Of a DNA stretch of 64,000 nt, positions 56,077 to 64,000 are shown in pieces. The notes under the pieces are model-generated. The model saw only the letters and a list, made by a program, of their open reading frames with translations, was not told the DNA's origin and searched no databases. The first letter of the stretch is position 1. Each line of letters opens with the position of its first letter. The position numbers were made by a program, and so were the translations under genes. The DNA lies in NCBI RefSeq assembly GCF_024623785.1, contig NZ_JANKBZ010000009.1, positions 248,001-312,000 of the forward strand, in the 5' to 3' direction. This DNA comes from Archangium lipolyticum (GTDB lineage Bacteria > Myxococcota > Myxococcia > Myxococcales > Myxococcaceae).

Positions 56077-56853
56077 ATGGAGAGACGGTACAGTCACGGG
56101 CTCATGGACCGCTTGAACGAATCGCGGATCGGTGCCGTGCTCACGGACACGTTCGCGGTACGCGCCTCGATGGGGACGGCTTCATCTCTTCACGCTCAGC
56201 ACGGCGTGGGGATCCTCGTCGGACTGGACAGCGACGTGACGGTGACCGGGCCAGACGGCGCGCGGGTGAGTGGACGCGTGGTCGTGGTGCCTCCCCATCT
56301 GCCGCACGCCGCCTCCTGTCCCGGGCCCACCCTCGGGTTCCTCTACGACCCGGAGCGGGCCTCACACGTCGCGGGCTATTCGCGCCTGCGTGGAGGAGCC
56401 TTCCCTCTCGAAGGCCGCCTCGCTGCGCGTTTCGGAGCGGCCCTGGCCGCGCACCGCGCCTCCCTGTCCCACCCCGAGAGCCTCGACGGTCTCGCGCGCG
56501 AGTACGCGGCCTGGCTGGCGAAGGAGTCACCCCGCCGCGAGCCTGACGGACGTGTTGCCCGTGTCCTCGAGGTCTTGCGCGATCCGGAAGCCGACCGGCG
56601 TCCCGTCGTCGAGCGCATCGGCATCTCCCAGGCGCACCTGCAGGCGCTGTTCGTCCGCGACGTGGGGCTGCCCATCCGCACCTTCCAACTCTGGCACCGG
56701 CTCCTCGTCGCGGTGGCGGCATCCGCTCGGCTCGATGCGACGAACGCGGCCCACTTCGCGGGGTTCGCCGACCTCGCGCACTTCTCGCGGACCTGCCGCC
56801 GCATGCTCGGCTACACCCCGACCGCGCTGCGCAGCGGGCTCCTCGCTGTGTAA
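56077..56853 (+). CDS. AraC-family transcriptional regulator
   Basis: A 258-residue DNA-binding protein. The N-terminal about 130 residues are cupin-like: LHAQHGVGILVGLDSDVTVTGPDG and VVVPPHLPHAASCPGP, suited to binding a small molecule. The C-terminal part has two helix-turn-helix units typical of AraC, ending with AAHFAGFADLAHFSRTCRRMLGYTPTALRSGLL. The start may be ATG 56077 or ATG 56104. Its promoter must lie in or overlap the 33-60 base gap to the divergent P450 gene, so it can control both. The ligand is perhaps the P450 substrate. Confidence 0.9.
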   Translation: MERRYSHGLMDRLNESRIGAVLTDTFAVRASMGTASSLHAQHGVGILVGLDSDVTVTGPDGARVSGRVVVVPPHLPHAASCPGPTLGFLYDPERASHVAGYSRLRGGAFPLEGRLAARFGAALAAHRASLSHPESLDGLAREYAAWLAKESPRREPDGRVARVLEVLRDPEADRRPVVERIGISQAHLQALFVRDVGLPIRTFQLWHRLLVAVAASARLDATNAAHFAGFADLAHFSRTCRRMLGYTPTALRSGLLAV

Positions 56854-56862
56854 TCTCGGGGC

Positions 56863-59487
56863 ATGCGTCCCATCTCCTCGAAGTTCCTGGCACTGGTATG
56901 GGGTGTCGCCTCCCTCCTGGGCTGCAAAGCCCACGAGGAGCCGCCACCTCCACCGCCTCCCGCGGATCCGCTCCACGTCCCTTCTCCGGACTGGAGGGAC
57001 CAGATCCTCTACTTCGTCATGACCGACCGGTTCGCCAATGGCGACCCGGGCAATGACAACCAGGGAGCGGGCGAGTTCGACCCGGCCAATGGAGCGAAGT
57101 ACAGCGGCGGGGACCTGAAGGGAGTCCTCGACCGGCTCGACTACATCCAGGGACTGGGCGCCACGGCCATCTGGATCACCCCGCCCGTGGCCAACCAATG
57201 GTGGGATCCGCTCGTCAACTACGGCGGCTATCACGGCTACTGGGCACGGAACTTCACCCAGGTGGATCCCCACCTGGGCACGCTGGAGGACTACCAGCGC
57301 CTGTCCCGAGGCCTTCACGCGCGCGGCATGTACCTGGTGCAGGACATCGTCCTCAACCACATGGCCAACTGCTTCCGTTACACGCGCTACGACCCCTCGG
57401 ACGTGACAGCCAACGTGGTGCTCAACACCGGAGCCAGGCCGGCCTGTGGCCCCACCCAGGCGCCGTTCGACCAGTGGGATCCCACCAACGCCGCGCACCG
57501 TCAGGCCAACATCTTCCACTGGACGCCCACCATCGCGGACTACGGCAACCGCGAGCAGGAGGCGAACTGGCAGCTCTCCGATCTGGACGACCTGAACACG
57601 GACAACCCGGCGGTCGTCGCGGCCCTCAAGGACAGCTACAACTTCTGGATCCGCGAGGTGGGCGTGGATGGCTTCCGCGTGGACACCGTCTTCTACGTGC
57701 CCTCGTCCACCTTCAAGGACTTCCTCTACTCCCAGGACAAGGAGCATCCGGGCGTCCTCGAGCACGCGCGGAGTCTGGGCAAGGAGGGCTTCCTCGCGTT
57801 CGGAGAGGGTTTCGCCGTCGACAAGCCCTTCGATGACGCCGCGTCCAGGAAGGTGGCCTCGTACATGAAGGACCCGGCCACCGGTGAGGACCTGCTGCCG
57901 GGCATGCTCGACTTCCCGCTGTACGGCACGGTGGGGGATGTCTTCGCCCGGGGACGCCCCACGTCGCAGCTGGCGTACCGGATGTCGCGCTCGCGCGAGC
58001 TGTTCGCGCGGCCGCACCTGATGCCCACGTTCCTGGACAATCACGACGTGGACCGCTTCCTGGCGGGAGGCTCGGAGGCCGCGCTGCGCCAGTCGCTGCT
58101 GTTCATGATGACGGTGCCCGGCATTCCGGTCCTCTACTACGGCACGGAGCAGGGCTTCACCGAGCAGCGCGGCGCCATGTTCCAGGGCGGCTTCGGGTCG
58201 GGCGGGAAGGACCGCTTCGATACCTCCGCGCCGCTGTACGGCCTCATCCGGGAGCTGACGTCCCTGCGCAAGTCCCAGGCCGTCTTCCGCCGGGGCACGC
58301 CCACCGTGCTGCGGCAGAACGACGCCCGTGGCGGAGTGTTCGCGTACAAGATGGAGGGTGAGGGGCAGGTGGCCTTCGTCGTCTTCAACACCTCGGACGA
58401 GGAGACGCTGCTGGACAACCTGGGGACGGGACTGGCCGATGGCAGCGAGCTGAAGCTGCTCGCGAGCCTGGGGCCCGCGGCCGGGGACGCCGCCGTGGGA
58501 CGTGGTGGGAAGCTCTCCCTGAAGCTGCCCGCGCGCGCGGCCCGGGTCTTCATGCCCACCGGCAAGGTGACGCCGCCGCCCGCGGAGACCGCCCGCATCA
58601 CCCTGGCCGCGGCCAGCGGCGACACGGTGAGCGGAGACTTCGACCTGTCCGGCACCGCCACGGGTGTGTCCACCTTCAAGGTGGTGGTGGATGGAGCGCT
58701 GGGCTCGGCGAGCACGGTCACGGTCGGGAATGACGGCACCTGGCGGACCACGGTCAGCGTCGCCGGCATGGTGGACCCCGGCATCCAGCACTCCCTGGTG
58801 GCCTGGGCCGAGGACGCCCAGGTCTTCTCCGAGACGCGCACCTTCCGCGTCGACCGTTCCTTCTCGCCCCTGCTCACCCACGAGGATCCGGCGGGTGACG
58901 ACACCGGCCCGGGGGGCAACTACCACTACCCCACCGACTCCTCCTGGGGAGAGAACCACCAGGGAGATCTGCGCCGCGTCACCCTCCTGGGCTCCGGCAA
59001 TGTCTTGAAGATCGCCCTCCAGACGAACCGTGTCACCACCATCTGGAATCCGCAGAACGGCTTCGACCACGTGGCCTTCACCGTCTTCGTCGACGTTCCC
59101 GGGCGCACGGGCATCACCGTGATGCCACAGCAGAACGCCTCCGTGCCCGCGGGGATGGAGTGGGATTACCGCGTCCGTGTCCACGGCTGGTCCAACGCCC
59201 TGTTCGACACGCGTGGCGCCTCGGCCTCTTCAGACGGCACCCCGGTCTCTCCCGCCGCCGCCATCGAGGTGGACATGGCCGGGAACACCGTCACCCTCAC
59301 GCTGGCGGGAGAGCTGTTCGGTGGCCTGACGAGCGTCAAGGGGGTGAAGGTGTACGTCACCACCTGGGACTACGACGGAGGCTACCGGCCGCTGGTCCCC
59401 ACCGCCGAACAGTGGAAGTTCTGGGGCGGCGATGGGGCCACGGACCCGCTGGTGCTGGACGACACGCCCGTGCTCGTCATTCCCTGA
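56863..59487 (+). CDS. Secreted GH13 alpha-amylase lipoprotein with C-terminal modules
   Basis: An 874-residue lipoprotein (lipobox LLGC, Cys21) with a short Pro-rich spacer. The GH13 barrel (about 45-480) has every catalytic residue: D274 (GFRVDTV), E315 (FGEGF) and D395 (LDNHD), plus GYHGYWARNF and DIVLNHMAN. Next come a small beta domain, an Ig-like module (about 570-660: DTVSGDFDLSGTATGVSTFKV) and a C-terminal glucodextranase-like or CBM9-like module (about 680-874: DDTGPGGNYHYPTDSSWG, GFDHVAFTVFVDVPG). It should cut starch-type alpha-1,4 glucans outside the cell while anchored in the membrane. It follows the AraC gene by nine bases, so the two may share a transcript. A hairpin over the stop codon ends it. 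Confidence 0.95.
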   Translation: MRPISSKFLALVWGVASLLGCKAHEEPPPPPPPADPLHVPSPDWRDQILYFVMTDRFANGDPGNDNQGAGEFDPANGAKYSGGDLKGVLDRLDYIQGLGATAIWITPPVANQWWDPLVNYGGYHGYWARNFTQVDPHLGTLEDYQRLSRGLHARGMYLVQDIVLNHMANCFRYTRYDPSDVTANVVLNTGARPACGPTQAPFDQWDPTNAAHRQANIFHWTPTIADYGNREQEANWQLSDLDDLNTDNPAVVAALKDSYNFWIREVGVDGFRVDTVFYVPSSTFKDFLYSQDKEHPGVLEHARSLGKEGFLAFGEGFAVDKPFDDAASRKVASYMKDPATGEDLLPGMLDFPLYGTVGDVFARGRPTSQLAYRMSRSRELFARPHLMPTFLDNHDVDRFLAGGSEAALRQSLLFMMTVPGIPVLYYGTEQGFTEQRGAMFQGGFGSGGKDRFDTSAPLYGLIRELTSLRKSQAVFRRGTPTVLRQNDARGGVFAYKMEGEGQVAFVVFNTSDEETLLDNLGTGLADGSELKLLASLGPAAGDAAVGRGGKLSLKLPARAARVFMPTGKVTPPPAETARITLAAASGDTVSGDFDLSGTATGVSTFKVVVDGALGSASTVTVGNDGTWRTTVSVAGMVDPGIQHSLVAWAEDAQVFSETRTFRVDRSFSPLLTHEDPAGDDTGPGGNYHYPTDSSWGENHQGDLRRVTLLGSGNVLKIALQTNRVTTIWNPQNGFDHVAFTVFVDVPGRTGITVMPQQNASVPAGMEWDYRVRVHGWSNALFDTRGASASSDGTPVSPAAAIEVDMAGNTVTLTLAGELFGGLTSVKGVKVYVTTWDYDGGYRPLVPTAEQWKFWGGDGATDPLVLDDTPVLVIP

Positions 59488-59496
59488 GCACGGGCG
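59465..59496 (+). terminator. Hairpin over the amylase stop codon
   Basis: cgcccgtgctc (59465-59475) and gagcacgggcg (59486-59496) form an 11-bp stem with a ten-base loop. The TGA stop (59485-59487) sits at the base of the right arm. No T-run follows. Confidence 0.55.
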
Positions 59497-59525
59497 CGGC
59501 GCTCAAGGTTCGGGGCGCGCGGAGC

Positions 59526-60233
59526 TCACGCCGGAGGGGCGCCGCCGTACAGCGTCTCGGCGCGGTGGAACAGCACCCAGGACGTGATGATGTATTTGTC
59601 ACCGGACCGCGGCACGTTGCCCCGGTGGGTGTGTGTGAAGCCCGCGGGGAAGATGATCATCCGGCCGGCTTTCGATTGGACCTTTTTCTCCTGGTAGAAG
59701 AATTCGGTCTCGCCGCCCTCGCTCACGTCGTTCAAATAGAATTGGAACGCGAGGACGCGGTGCAGGGGCTCGCAGCTGGCGTCCTTGGGAAATATCTCCG
59801 AGTGCCAGTGCGGATAGCCGCCGGAGCCCTGGAGGTACTTCTGCACCTGGAGGTTGCCATAGCGGTAGAGGGTGCCGATGAGCTGGTCGAGGGCCGGGCC
59901 CTGCAACTGGGAGAAGTTCTCCCGGGTGATCGTCATCAGCTGGCCCGTCTGGGGGTGCTTCATCGACAGCGAGACGGCGCCGACCAGGGCGTACAGGTAC
60001 TTGCTCAGGTAGCTCCTGAGCGGAGGGAAGGCGCGGTCCAGCAGGAGTCGGAGCAGCACCTGGTATTCGGGGTGGGCGTTGAGCAGGAGGTCGTAGCTGT
60101 CCTTCTTGCTCAGGTCGACGCCGCCTCCGGTCTTGCCCCGGTACTTGTGGGGGCTCTGTTCGAAGAGCTGGATGATGTCCTGACACAGCCCGGGGGGAAG
60201 GACGTCGTCGTGGACTTCGATGAAATCGGTCAT
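59526..60233 (-). CDS. 2OG-Fe(II) oxygenase, prolyl 4-hydroxylase-like
   Basis: A 235-residue cytosolic protein. The C-terminal half has a double-stranded beta-helix with iron ligands H144 and E146 (PHWHSE) and the distal His in FTHTHRGN (H201 or H203), then K214 in GDKYIITSWVLF for 2-oxoglutarate. Glu in place of the usual Asp in HxD is uncommon but known. The fold order FQFYLNDVSEGGETEFFY - AGRMIIFPAGFTH fits the PKHD/P4H_alpha group. It probably hydroxylates a protein residue or small molecule. Start ATG 60233 follows GGGAGG; the earlier start adds 13 residues with no ribosome site. Convergent with the amylase gene. Confidence 0.85.
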   Translation of the reverse strand: MTDFIEVHDDVLPPGLCQDIIQLFEQSPHKYRGKTGGGVDLSKKDSYDLLLNAHPEYQVLLRLLLDRAFPPLRSYLSKYLYALVGAVSLSMKHPQTGQLMTITRENFSQLQGPALDQLIGTLYRYGNLQVQKYLQGSGGYPHWHSEIFPKDASCEPLHRVLAFQFYLNDVSEGGETEFFYQEKKVQSKAGRMIIFPAGFTHTHRGNVPRSGDKYIITSWVLFHRAETLYGGAPPA

Positions 60234-60331
60234 GGCGTTGGCCTCCCAGTCTACCCGCAACGCAATGCACACCGGGGACCGTGGCGTGAGACCACGGCCC
60301 CCAGTGGGCTCATCCGTGCTTCAGCCGTGTC

Positions 60332-61501
60332 TTACAGCGAGCCCTTGTAGAGCAGCTTGTTGGGCGTGCCCGAGGGGTTGCTGGTGACGGCGTTGTTGGT
60401 GGCGTTGTTCTTCAGCCACGCGTCGATGGTGGCCTGGGAGGCATCGCCGTAGGTGGCCTTGTAGAGCGCGGCCACGCCGGCCACGTGCGGAGAGGCCATG
60501 GAGGTGCCGCTGATGGTGTTGGTGCTGCCATTGGACCAGGTCGAGGTGATGCTGGAGCCCGGGGCGTAGATGTCCACGCAGCTGCCGTAGTTGGAGTACG
60601 AGGCGCGGGCGGTGGTCTTGGTGGTGGCGGCCACCGTGGTGACGACAGGCGCGCTGGCCGGCGAGTAGTTGCAGGCATTGGCGTTGTCATTGCCCGCGGC
60701 GACGGCGACGAATACGCCGGCGTTGGCCAGGTTGGTCACCGCCGTGTTGACGGTGGCGGAGTAGCCACCGCCCAGGCTCATGTTGGCCACGGCCGGCTTG
60801 ATGTGGTTGGTGCGCACGTGGTCGATGCCGGCGATGACGCCCGAGTTGGTGCCGGAGCCGTTGCAGTCCAGAACGCGGACGCCGTGCAGGGAGACGCCCT
60901 TGGCAACGCCGTAGGTGGAGCTGCCCACCGTGCCGGCCACGTGGGTGCCGTGACCGTTGCAGTCCTGGCCGTTGCCGCCGAACGCGTCATACACGTTGTT
61001 GGCGCGGCCACCGAAGTTCGAGTGGGTCGTCAGGATGCCCGTGTCGATGATGTACGCGTGCACGCCGGCACCCGTGCTGGTGTACGTGTAGGTGCTGTTG
61101 AGCGTGCTGGAGCTCTGGTCGATGCGGTCCAGGCCCCACGTGGCGCCGCTCTGGCTGGCGCTCGACGAGGCGAACTGGTCCTCCTCGACATACTCGACGT
61201 TGGGGTTGCGGCGCAGGGCGCGCAGCTGCGTCTCGTTCAGCGTCACCGAGAAGCCGTTGACGGCCTGCGAGTACACCAGGTTCGGCGACACGCCCAGGAT
61301 GGCCGCCACGGAGCGCGCCTCCGCACCGTCCTTCAGCTTCACGATGTAGTCACCATCGACGCGCAGGCCCGGCGCGGCCTGGTGCAGCGGCGCCACGCTC
61401 TGGCCGAGCTCATCGTCGGCCGCCATGTCCATCTCGTTGCCACCGCAGGCCGCCAGGGACAGCACGGAACCAAGGAACAGCACATTACGCATCGCGCGCA
61501 T
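60332..61501 (-). CDS. Subtilisin-like (S8) lipoprotein protease with I9 propeptide
   Basis: A 389-residue lipoprotein (lipobox LSLAAC, Cys19). Residues about 45-110 are an inhibitor I9 propeptide ([20 protein letters not shown] to VEYVEEDQF). The mature S8 domain has D153 (IIDTG), H184 (NGHGTHVAG), oxyanion N271 (AAGND) and S334 ([12 protein letters not shown]), all intact. It ends about residue 385 with no pre-peptidase C-terminal domain. It should be an active secreted protease of the proteinase K branch, used in predation or nutrition. Start: first of two nearby ATGs, after GGAAGGA. Its promoter region is AT-rich and carries three inverted repeats. Confidence 0.95.
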   Translation of the reverse strand: MRAMRNVLFLGSVLSLAACGGNEMDMAADDELGQSVAPLHQAAPGLRVDGDYIVKLKDGAEARSVAAILGVSPNLVYSQAVNGFSVTLNETQLRALRRNPNVEYVEEDQFASSSASQSGATWGLDRIDQSSSTLNSTYTYTSTGAGVHAYIIDTGILTTHSNFGGRANNVYDAFGGNGQDCNGHGTHVAGTVGSSTYGVAKGVSLHGVRVLDCNGSGTNSGVIAGIDHVRTNHIKPAVANMSLGGGYSATVNTAVTNLANAGVFVAVAAGNDNANACNYSPASAPVVTTVAATTKTTARASYSNYGSCVDIYAPGSSITSTWSNGSTNTISGTSMASPHVAGVAALYKATYGDASQATIDAWLKNNATNNAVTSNPSGTPNKLLYKGSL

Positions 61502-61545
61502 GGAGTCTTCCTTCCGTTGACTGCTGATTGATGTGGGGGGGTGTT

Positions 61546-61566
61546 CGCTTCACCGTGAGTGAAGCG
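61546..61566 (-). promoter_or_regulatory. Hairpin in the leader of the protease gene
   Basis: cgcttcac (61546-61553) and gtgaagcg (61559-61566) form a perfect 8-bp stem with a five-base loop, 45 bases upstream of the protease start. It may be an operator or an mRNA leader element. Confidence 0.45.
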
Positions 61567-61574
61567 GATGGAAC

Positions 61575-61601
61575 CCTATATCAACAGCAACTATGTTGCA
61601 A
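61575..61601 (-). promoter_or_regulatory. Candidate protease promoter with a dyad in the spacer
   Basis: Read on the minus strand, TTGCAA (61601-61596) and TATAGG (61580-61575) are separated by 15 bases. The inverted repeat gcaac-tat-gttgc (61587-61599) overlaps this spacer and could be an operator. A further repeat, acgtga-aaa-tcacgt (61638-61652), lies upstream. Confidence 0.35.
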
Positions 61602-61822
61602 TAAGGCGAGGGCTGTTTTTCGAAATCACCCGGTCAAACGTGAAAATCACGTCGAGCCGATAAAGTGCAATGGTGTTGCAAATGCAAAGAAGTATCCGAG
61701 AAGAGGACGCCCTGTTCGGAACGAGGACACCCCTCGGCGAAAGGCTGTCGTGTCTTGAGGCGGTGTCTGGTTTGTGAGCGGGCACCCTGCCTGCTTCGTT
61801 CAATGAAAGACATTGGGTGCCG

Positions 61823-61862
61823 GAAAAAGAACCGGGGCCGCTTCGAGAGGAAGCGGCCCCGG
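61823..61862 (-). terminator. Rho-independent terminator of the epimerase operon
   Basis: ccggggccgcttc (61832-61844) and gaagcggccccgg (61850-61862) form a perfect 13-bp stem with a five-base loop. On the minus strand it is followed by TTCTTTTT, so it is a classical intrinsic terminator 40 bases after the epimerase stop. Confidence 0.9.
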
Positions 61863-61902
61863 GGAGCAAGTCAGGAGTCGAACGGATGGACCGTGTGGCG
61901 GA

Positions 61903-62871
61903 CTACTCGAGGTGCGAGCCGCCGCTGGCGAGGTACTGCCGGTACCACTCCACGGTGCGCTTGAGGCCCTCGTCCAGGCTCACGCGCGGCGTCCAGCCGA
62001 AGAGCGTGCGCGCGCGCGAGCTGTCCGCGAACATCCGCCAGATCTCCGTCGGCCGGTACTCCAGCGCGCCAATCTCGATGGAGGATTTGGTGTCGGTGAG
62101 GGCGGCGATCTTCTTCACCAGGTCGCGGATGGCCACCTCCTCGCCCGAGGCGAGGTTGACCGGGCCCTCGATGGTGCCGGTGTGATCGGCGGCGGCGAGG
62201 AGCCCGTCCACCAGGTTGCCCACGTAGTTGAACTCGCGGGTCTGCTCGCCCTTGGTGGTGCGGATGGGCTTGCCCTTGAGGCAGTTGATGATGAGCTCGG
62301 GGATGATGGCCTTGCTGCTCTGATAGGGGCCGTAGGCGTTGAAGGGCCGCAGCACGACGATGCGCCCGCTGCCCTTCATCCGCTGCTTCATGCGGCAGTA
62401 CAGCTCACCGGAGTACTTGGTGATGGCGTAGGGAGAGATGGGCTCGGGGTTCATCGTCTCCACGAAGGGCACGCCCGACTGGTGGCCGTACACCTCGGAG
62501 GTGGACATGTAGACGAAGGCCTCGGTGCCGGGCACCACGTCCAGCAGGTTGGCCGTGCCCTTGGCGTTGACGTCGAAGCACTCCTCCACCTGCCGGAAGC
62601 TCTCGCCCACGTGGTTGTAGGCGGCCAGGTGGAAGACCACGTGCGGGTCGAACTTCGCCACCTCGTCCAGCGCGCCGCGGTTGCGCAGGTCCGCTTCGAT
62701 GACCTTGATGCGCGTCCACTCATCGCGCAGGCGCTCGTTCTTCATCACGTTGCCGTAGCGCGTGGTGACGGCCACCTTCGCGCCCTGCTCCAGCAACCGC
62801 TTCACCAGGTGGCTGCCGATGAAGCCGGAGCCGCCCGTCACCACCACGCGTTTGTCTTTCATCCCGCTCAT
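61903..62871 (-). CDS. NAD-dependent epimerase/dehydratase (extended SDR)
   Basis: A 322-residue enzyme. Rossmann motif VTGGSGFIGSH (residues 11-21), HLAAYNHVGES, catalytic STSEVYG and Y148-x3-K152 (YAITK), then RPFNAYGPYQSSKAIIPELI and REFNYVGNLVDGLL. It is an extended SDR of the GDP-mannose dehydratase / CDP-glucose dehydratase / UDP-sugar epimerase type. The upstream gene is a glucose-1-phosphate nucleotidyltransferase, so it may act on a CDP- or dTDP-activated sugar. Start ATG 62871 overlaps that gene's stop (ATGA); a second ATG at 62862 is possible. A strong terminator follows. Confidence 0.9.
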   Translation of the reverse strand: MSGMKDKRVVVTGGSGFIGSHLVKRLLEQGAKVAVTTRYGNVMKNERLRDEWTRIKVIEADLRNRGALDEVAKFDPHVVFHLAAYNHVGESFRQVEECFDVNAKGTANLLDVVPGTEAFVYMSTSEVYGHQSGVPFVETMNPEPISPYAITKYSGELYCRMKQRMKGSGRIVVLRPFNAYGPYQSSKAIIPELIINCLKGKPIRTTKGEQTREFNYVGNLVDGLLAAADHTGTIEGPVNLASGEEVAIRDLVKKIAALTDTKSSIEIGALEYRPTEIWRMFADSSRARTLFGWTPRVSLDEGLKRTVEWYRQYLASGGSHLE

Positions 62872-63617
62872 GTTCCCGTCCCTTCCAGAAGGGTGAAGAA
62901 TTCGATCTCGCCCTCGGCTTCGGTGCGTTCCTTCTCGGTGTTCACCGTGAGGTGCTTGCCCTGGTGCTTGTGTGCCCGTACGGCCCCGCGCTTCGTCAGC
63001 GCGCCGAGGAACATCATCAGGTCCGTCCCCCGCCGCATCTCGTCCAGCGCGGCGGGCTCGCAGAGGATGAAGCCGATGTTGATCCAATACGGCAGCACGG
63101 GCTTCTCCAGCAGCCCCGACACCCGGTCCGTGTCCCCGTCCATGGAGACGATGCCGTAGGGGCTCTGCAGCGGGTACACCGTCATCGTGGCCAGGGCTCC
63201 GGCCTCCGTGTGGTGGCGGGCGAGCGAGCCCAGGTCCACGTTGGCCAGGGTGTCGCCGTAGCAGACGAGCGCCCGGCCGGGCACGTGCCGGCGTGCATCC
63301 AGCACGCGGTCCGCCATGCTGGCGTCCTCACCCGAGTCCACGCACACCACCTCTTCGATACCCGAGGGCAGGGACAGCTCCTCGACGAAGCGGACGATGG
63401 CCTCGGCCTTGTAGCCGGTGCACAGGACGAAGCGGCGCACGCCCTGCAGGGACAGGTAGCGCAGCAGGTGCTGGAGCAGCGGCTTGCCGCGCAGGGGGAC
63501 GAGGGGCTTGGGGAGGTGCTCGGTGAAGGGACGGAGGCGCTCGCCCTTGCCGCCACACAGCAGCACGGCGGTGACGTCCGAGAGGGGAGAGCCGGTATCG
63601 GGAGGAGGAGTGCTCAT
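62868..63617 (-). CDS. Sugar-1-phosphate nucleotidyltransferase
   Basis: A 249-residue cytosolic enzyme of the NTP_transferase family: LLCGGKGERLRPFTEHLPKPLVPLRGKPLLQHLL with the GGxGxRLxPxTxxxPK signature, YGDTLANVDL with the metal-binding Asp, and WINIGFILCEP for sugar binding. The layout is like glucose-1-phosphate cytidylyl- and thymidylyltransferases (RfbF, RfbA), and the short form is like many EPS enzymes. It makes an activated sugar for the epimerase gene that follows. Both ends overlap neighbours by four bases. Confidence 0.88.
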   Translation of the reverse strand: MSTPPPDTGSPLSDVTAVLLCGGKGERLRPFTEHLPKPLVPLRGKPLLQHLLRYLSLQGVRRFVLCTGYKAEAIVRFVEELSLPSGIEEVVCVDSGEDASMADRVLDARRHVPGRALVCYGDTLANVDLGSLARHHTEAGALATMTVYPLQSPYGIVSMDGDTDRVSGLLEKPVLPYWINIGFILCEPAALDEMRRGTDLMMFLGALTKRGAVRAHKHQGKHLTVNTEKERTEAEGEIEFFTLLEGTGT

Positions 63618-64000
63618 GTGAGGGCCTGCTGGATGCGCGTGACGAGCGGGCGCCGGAAGTTCTCGGGGGTGAGGTGGCGCTGCACGGCCTCGCGGGCCTT
63701 GGCGCCCATGCCAGGCAGCAGCTCCGGGTGGCGGTGCAGGTGCTCCAACCGCTCGCGGATGGCGCGTGCGTCACCGGTGGGGACGATGTAGCCGTTGACG
63801 CCGTCCTCCACCAGGTCCGCCGCGCCGGTGTTGTCGGTGACGATGACGGGCACGCCGCTGGCCATGGCCTCGGCCACGGAGTAGGAGAAGCCGTCGGCCA
63901 GCGAGGGGTGTACCAGGACGCTCGTCTTCCCGTACACCTCGCCGTAGCCCACCTTGCGCACCTCCACCGGCTTCACCACGAGGGAGGCGTCGCGCGCCTG
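63614..64000 (-). CDS. GT4-family glycosyltransferase, C-terminal part (start outside the window)
   Basis: The frame is open past the right edge, so only the last 128 residues are seen. They are the end of a GT-B second domain: KTSVLVHPSLADGFSYSVAEAMASGVPVIVTDNTGAADLVEDGVNG, with the EX7E-type box DGFSYSVAE (Asp first, Glu second), and the closing helix EHLHRHPELLPGMGAKAREAVQ. The ATGA overlap to the nucleotidyltransferase shows an operon of GT, activated-sugar synthesis and sugar modification. Confidence 0.85.
   Translation of the reverse strand, partial: QARDASLVVKPVEVRKVGYGEVYGKTSVLVHPSLADGFSYSVAEAMASGVPVIVTDNTGAADLVEDGVNGYIVPTGDARAIRERLEHLHRHPELLPGMGAKAREAVQRHLTPENFRRPLVTRIQQALT

Larger units (their letters stand above)
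61502..61902. other. Long AT-richer intergenic region
   Basis: This 401-base stretch is the longest non-coding region of the window and is visibly AT-richer than the genes. It holds the promoter and dyads of the protease gene (61546-61652) and, at the right end, a terminator of the epimerase operon. Between 61660 and 61820 I see no gene or RNA. Two short open frames cross it but have no family resemblance and no ribosome site. Confidence 0.7.

Noticed and set aside
61591-61869. A possible small gene on the minus strand between protease and epimerase
   Set aside because: No ribosome site and no recognisable sequence, and it would cover the epimerase terminator and candidate protease promoter.

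Overview
The window is a high-GC chromosomal segment whose gene content points to a myxobacterium of the Cystobacterineae type (Myxococcus, Archangium, Cystobacter or Stigmatella relatives). The signs are many lipoproteins, hybrid two-component proteins, a large exopolysaccharide locus, a SitA-like lipoprotein toxin candidate, strong G/C third-position bias and GTG/TTG starts. The assignment is an inference from style and gene families; no rRNA or species marker is present. I found no tRNA, rRNA, CRISPR array, integrase or insertion sequence.

Layout. (1) 1-2217: a two-component cluster made of a cut-off histidine kinase, an Rcp1-like single-domain regulator and a receiver-kinase hybrid. (2) 2309-4816: a lipoprotein with an HNH-like C-terminus followed by a SUKH-like protein, probably a toxin and its immunity gene. 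(3) 4879-15022: a DUF420 membrane protein and, divergent from it, a five-gene operon of exported proteins: a Cys-rich c-type cytochrome-like protein, a lipoprotein, a Tat-exported DUF1501 protein, a cytochrome lipoprotein and an FG-GAP lipoprotein. (4) 15029-17193: small housekeeping-type genes (CBS pair, PQ-loop protein, membrane protein, ferritin-like protein, small lipoprotein). (5) 17208-21650: a copper and electron-transfer cluster on the minus strand, SCO1-PCu(A)C fusion, cytochrome c, membrane-anchored multicopper oxidase and YcnI-like protein. (6) 21833-30587: a deacetylase of the ArgE family, a V4R-like protein, a diguanylate cyclase, an OmpA lipoprotein, Mfd and a small cytochrome c. 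(7) 30707-54865: a surface-glycan locus. (8) 54835-61501: cytochrome P450 and AraC regulator, secreted alpha-amylase, a 2OG-Fe(II) oxygenase and a subtilisin-like lipoprotein. (9) 61903-64000: a sugar-nucleotide operon with a glycosyltransferase that runs off the end.

The glycan genes form several tightly coupled operons, most with 4-base start/stop overlaps. They include a Wzc-type co-polymerase with tyrosine kinase, a Wzy-like polymerase, a Wzx flippase, at least eight GT4 glycosyltransferases, two GT-C membrane proteins, a GT2-methyltransferase fusion, a pyruvyl transferase and three acyl-modification genes (MBOAT, SGNH-like partner, acyltransferase 3). Together these could make, decorate and flip a Wzx/Wzy-dependent polymer. 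No outer-membrane exporter (Wza/OPX) and no priming phosphoglycosyl transferase is visible, so the pathway must be completed elsewhere. A canonical PII protein sits translationally coupled inside one of these operons, which is the most unusual arrangement in the window.

Four copies of a GC-rich palindromic repeat (core a 9-bp hairpin plus a ggggtgaggg tail) occur; two form an inverted pair and one has been absorbed into the signal-peptide region of a lipoprotein gene.
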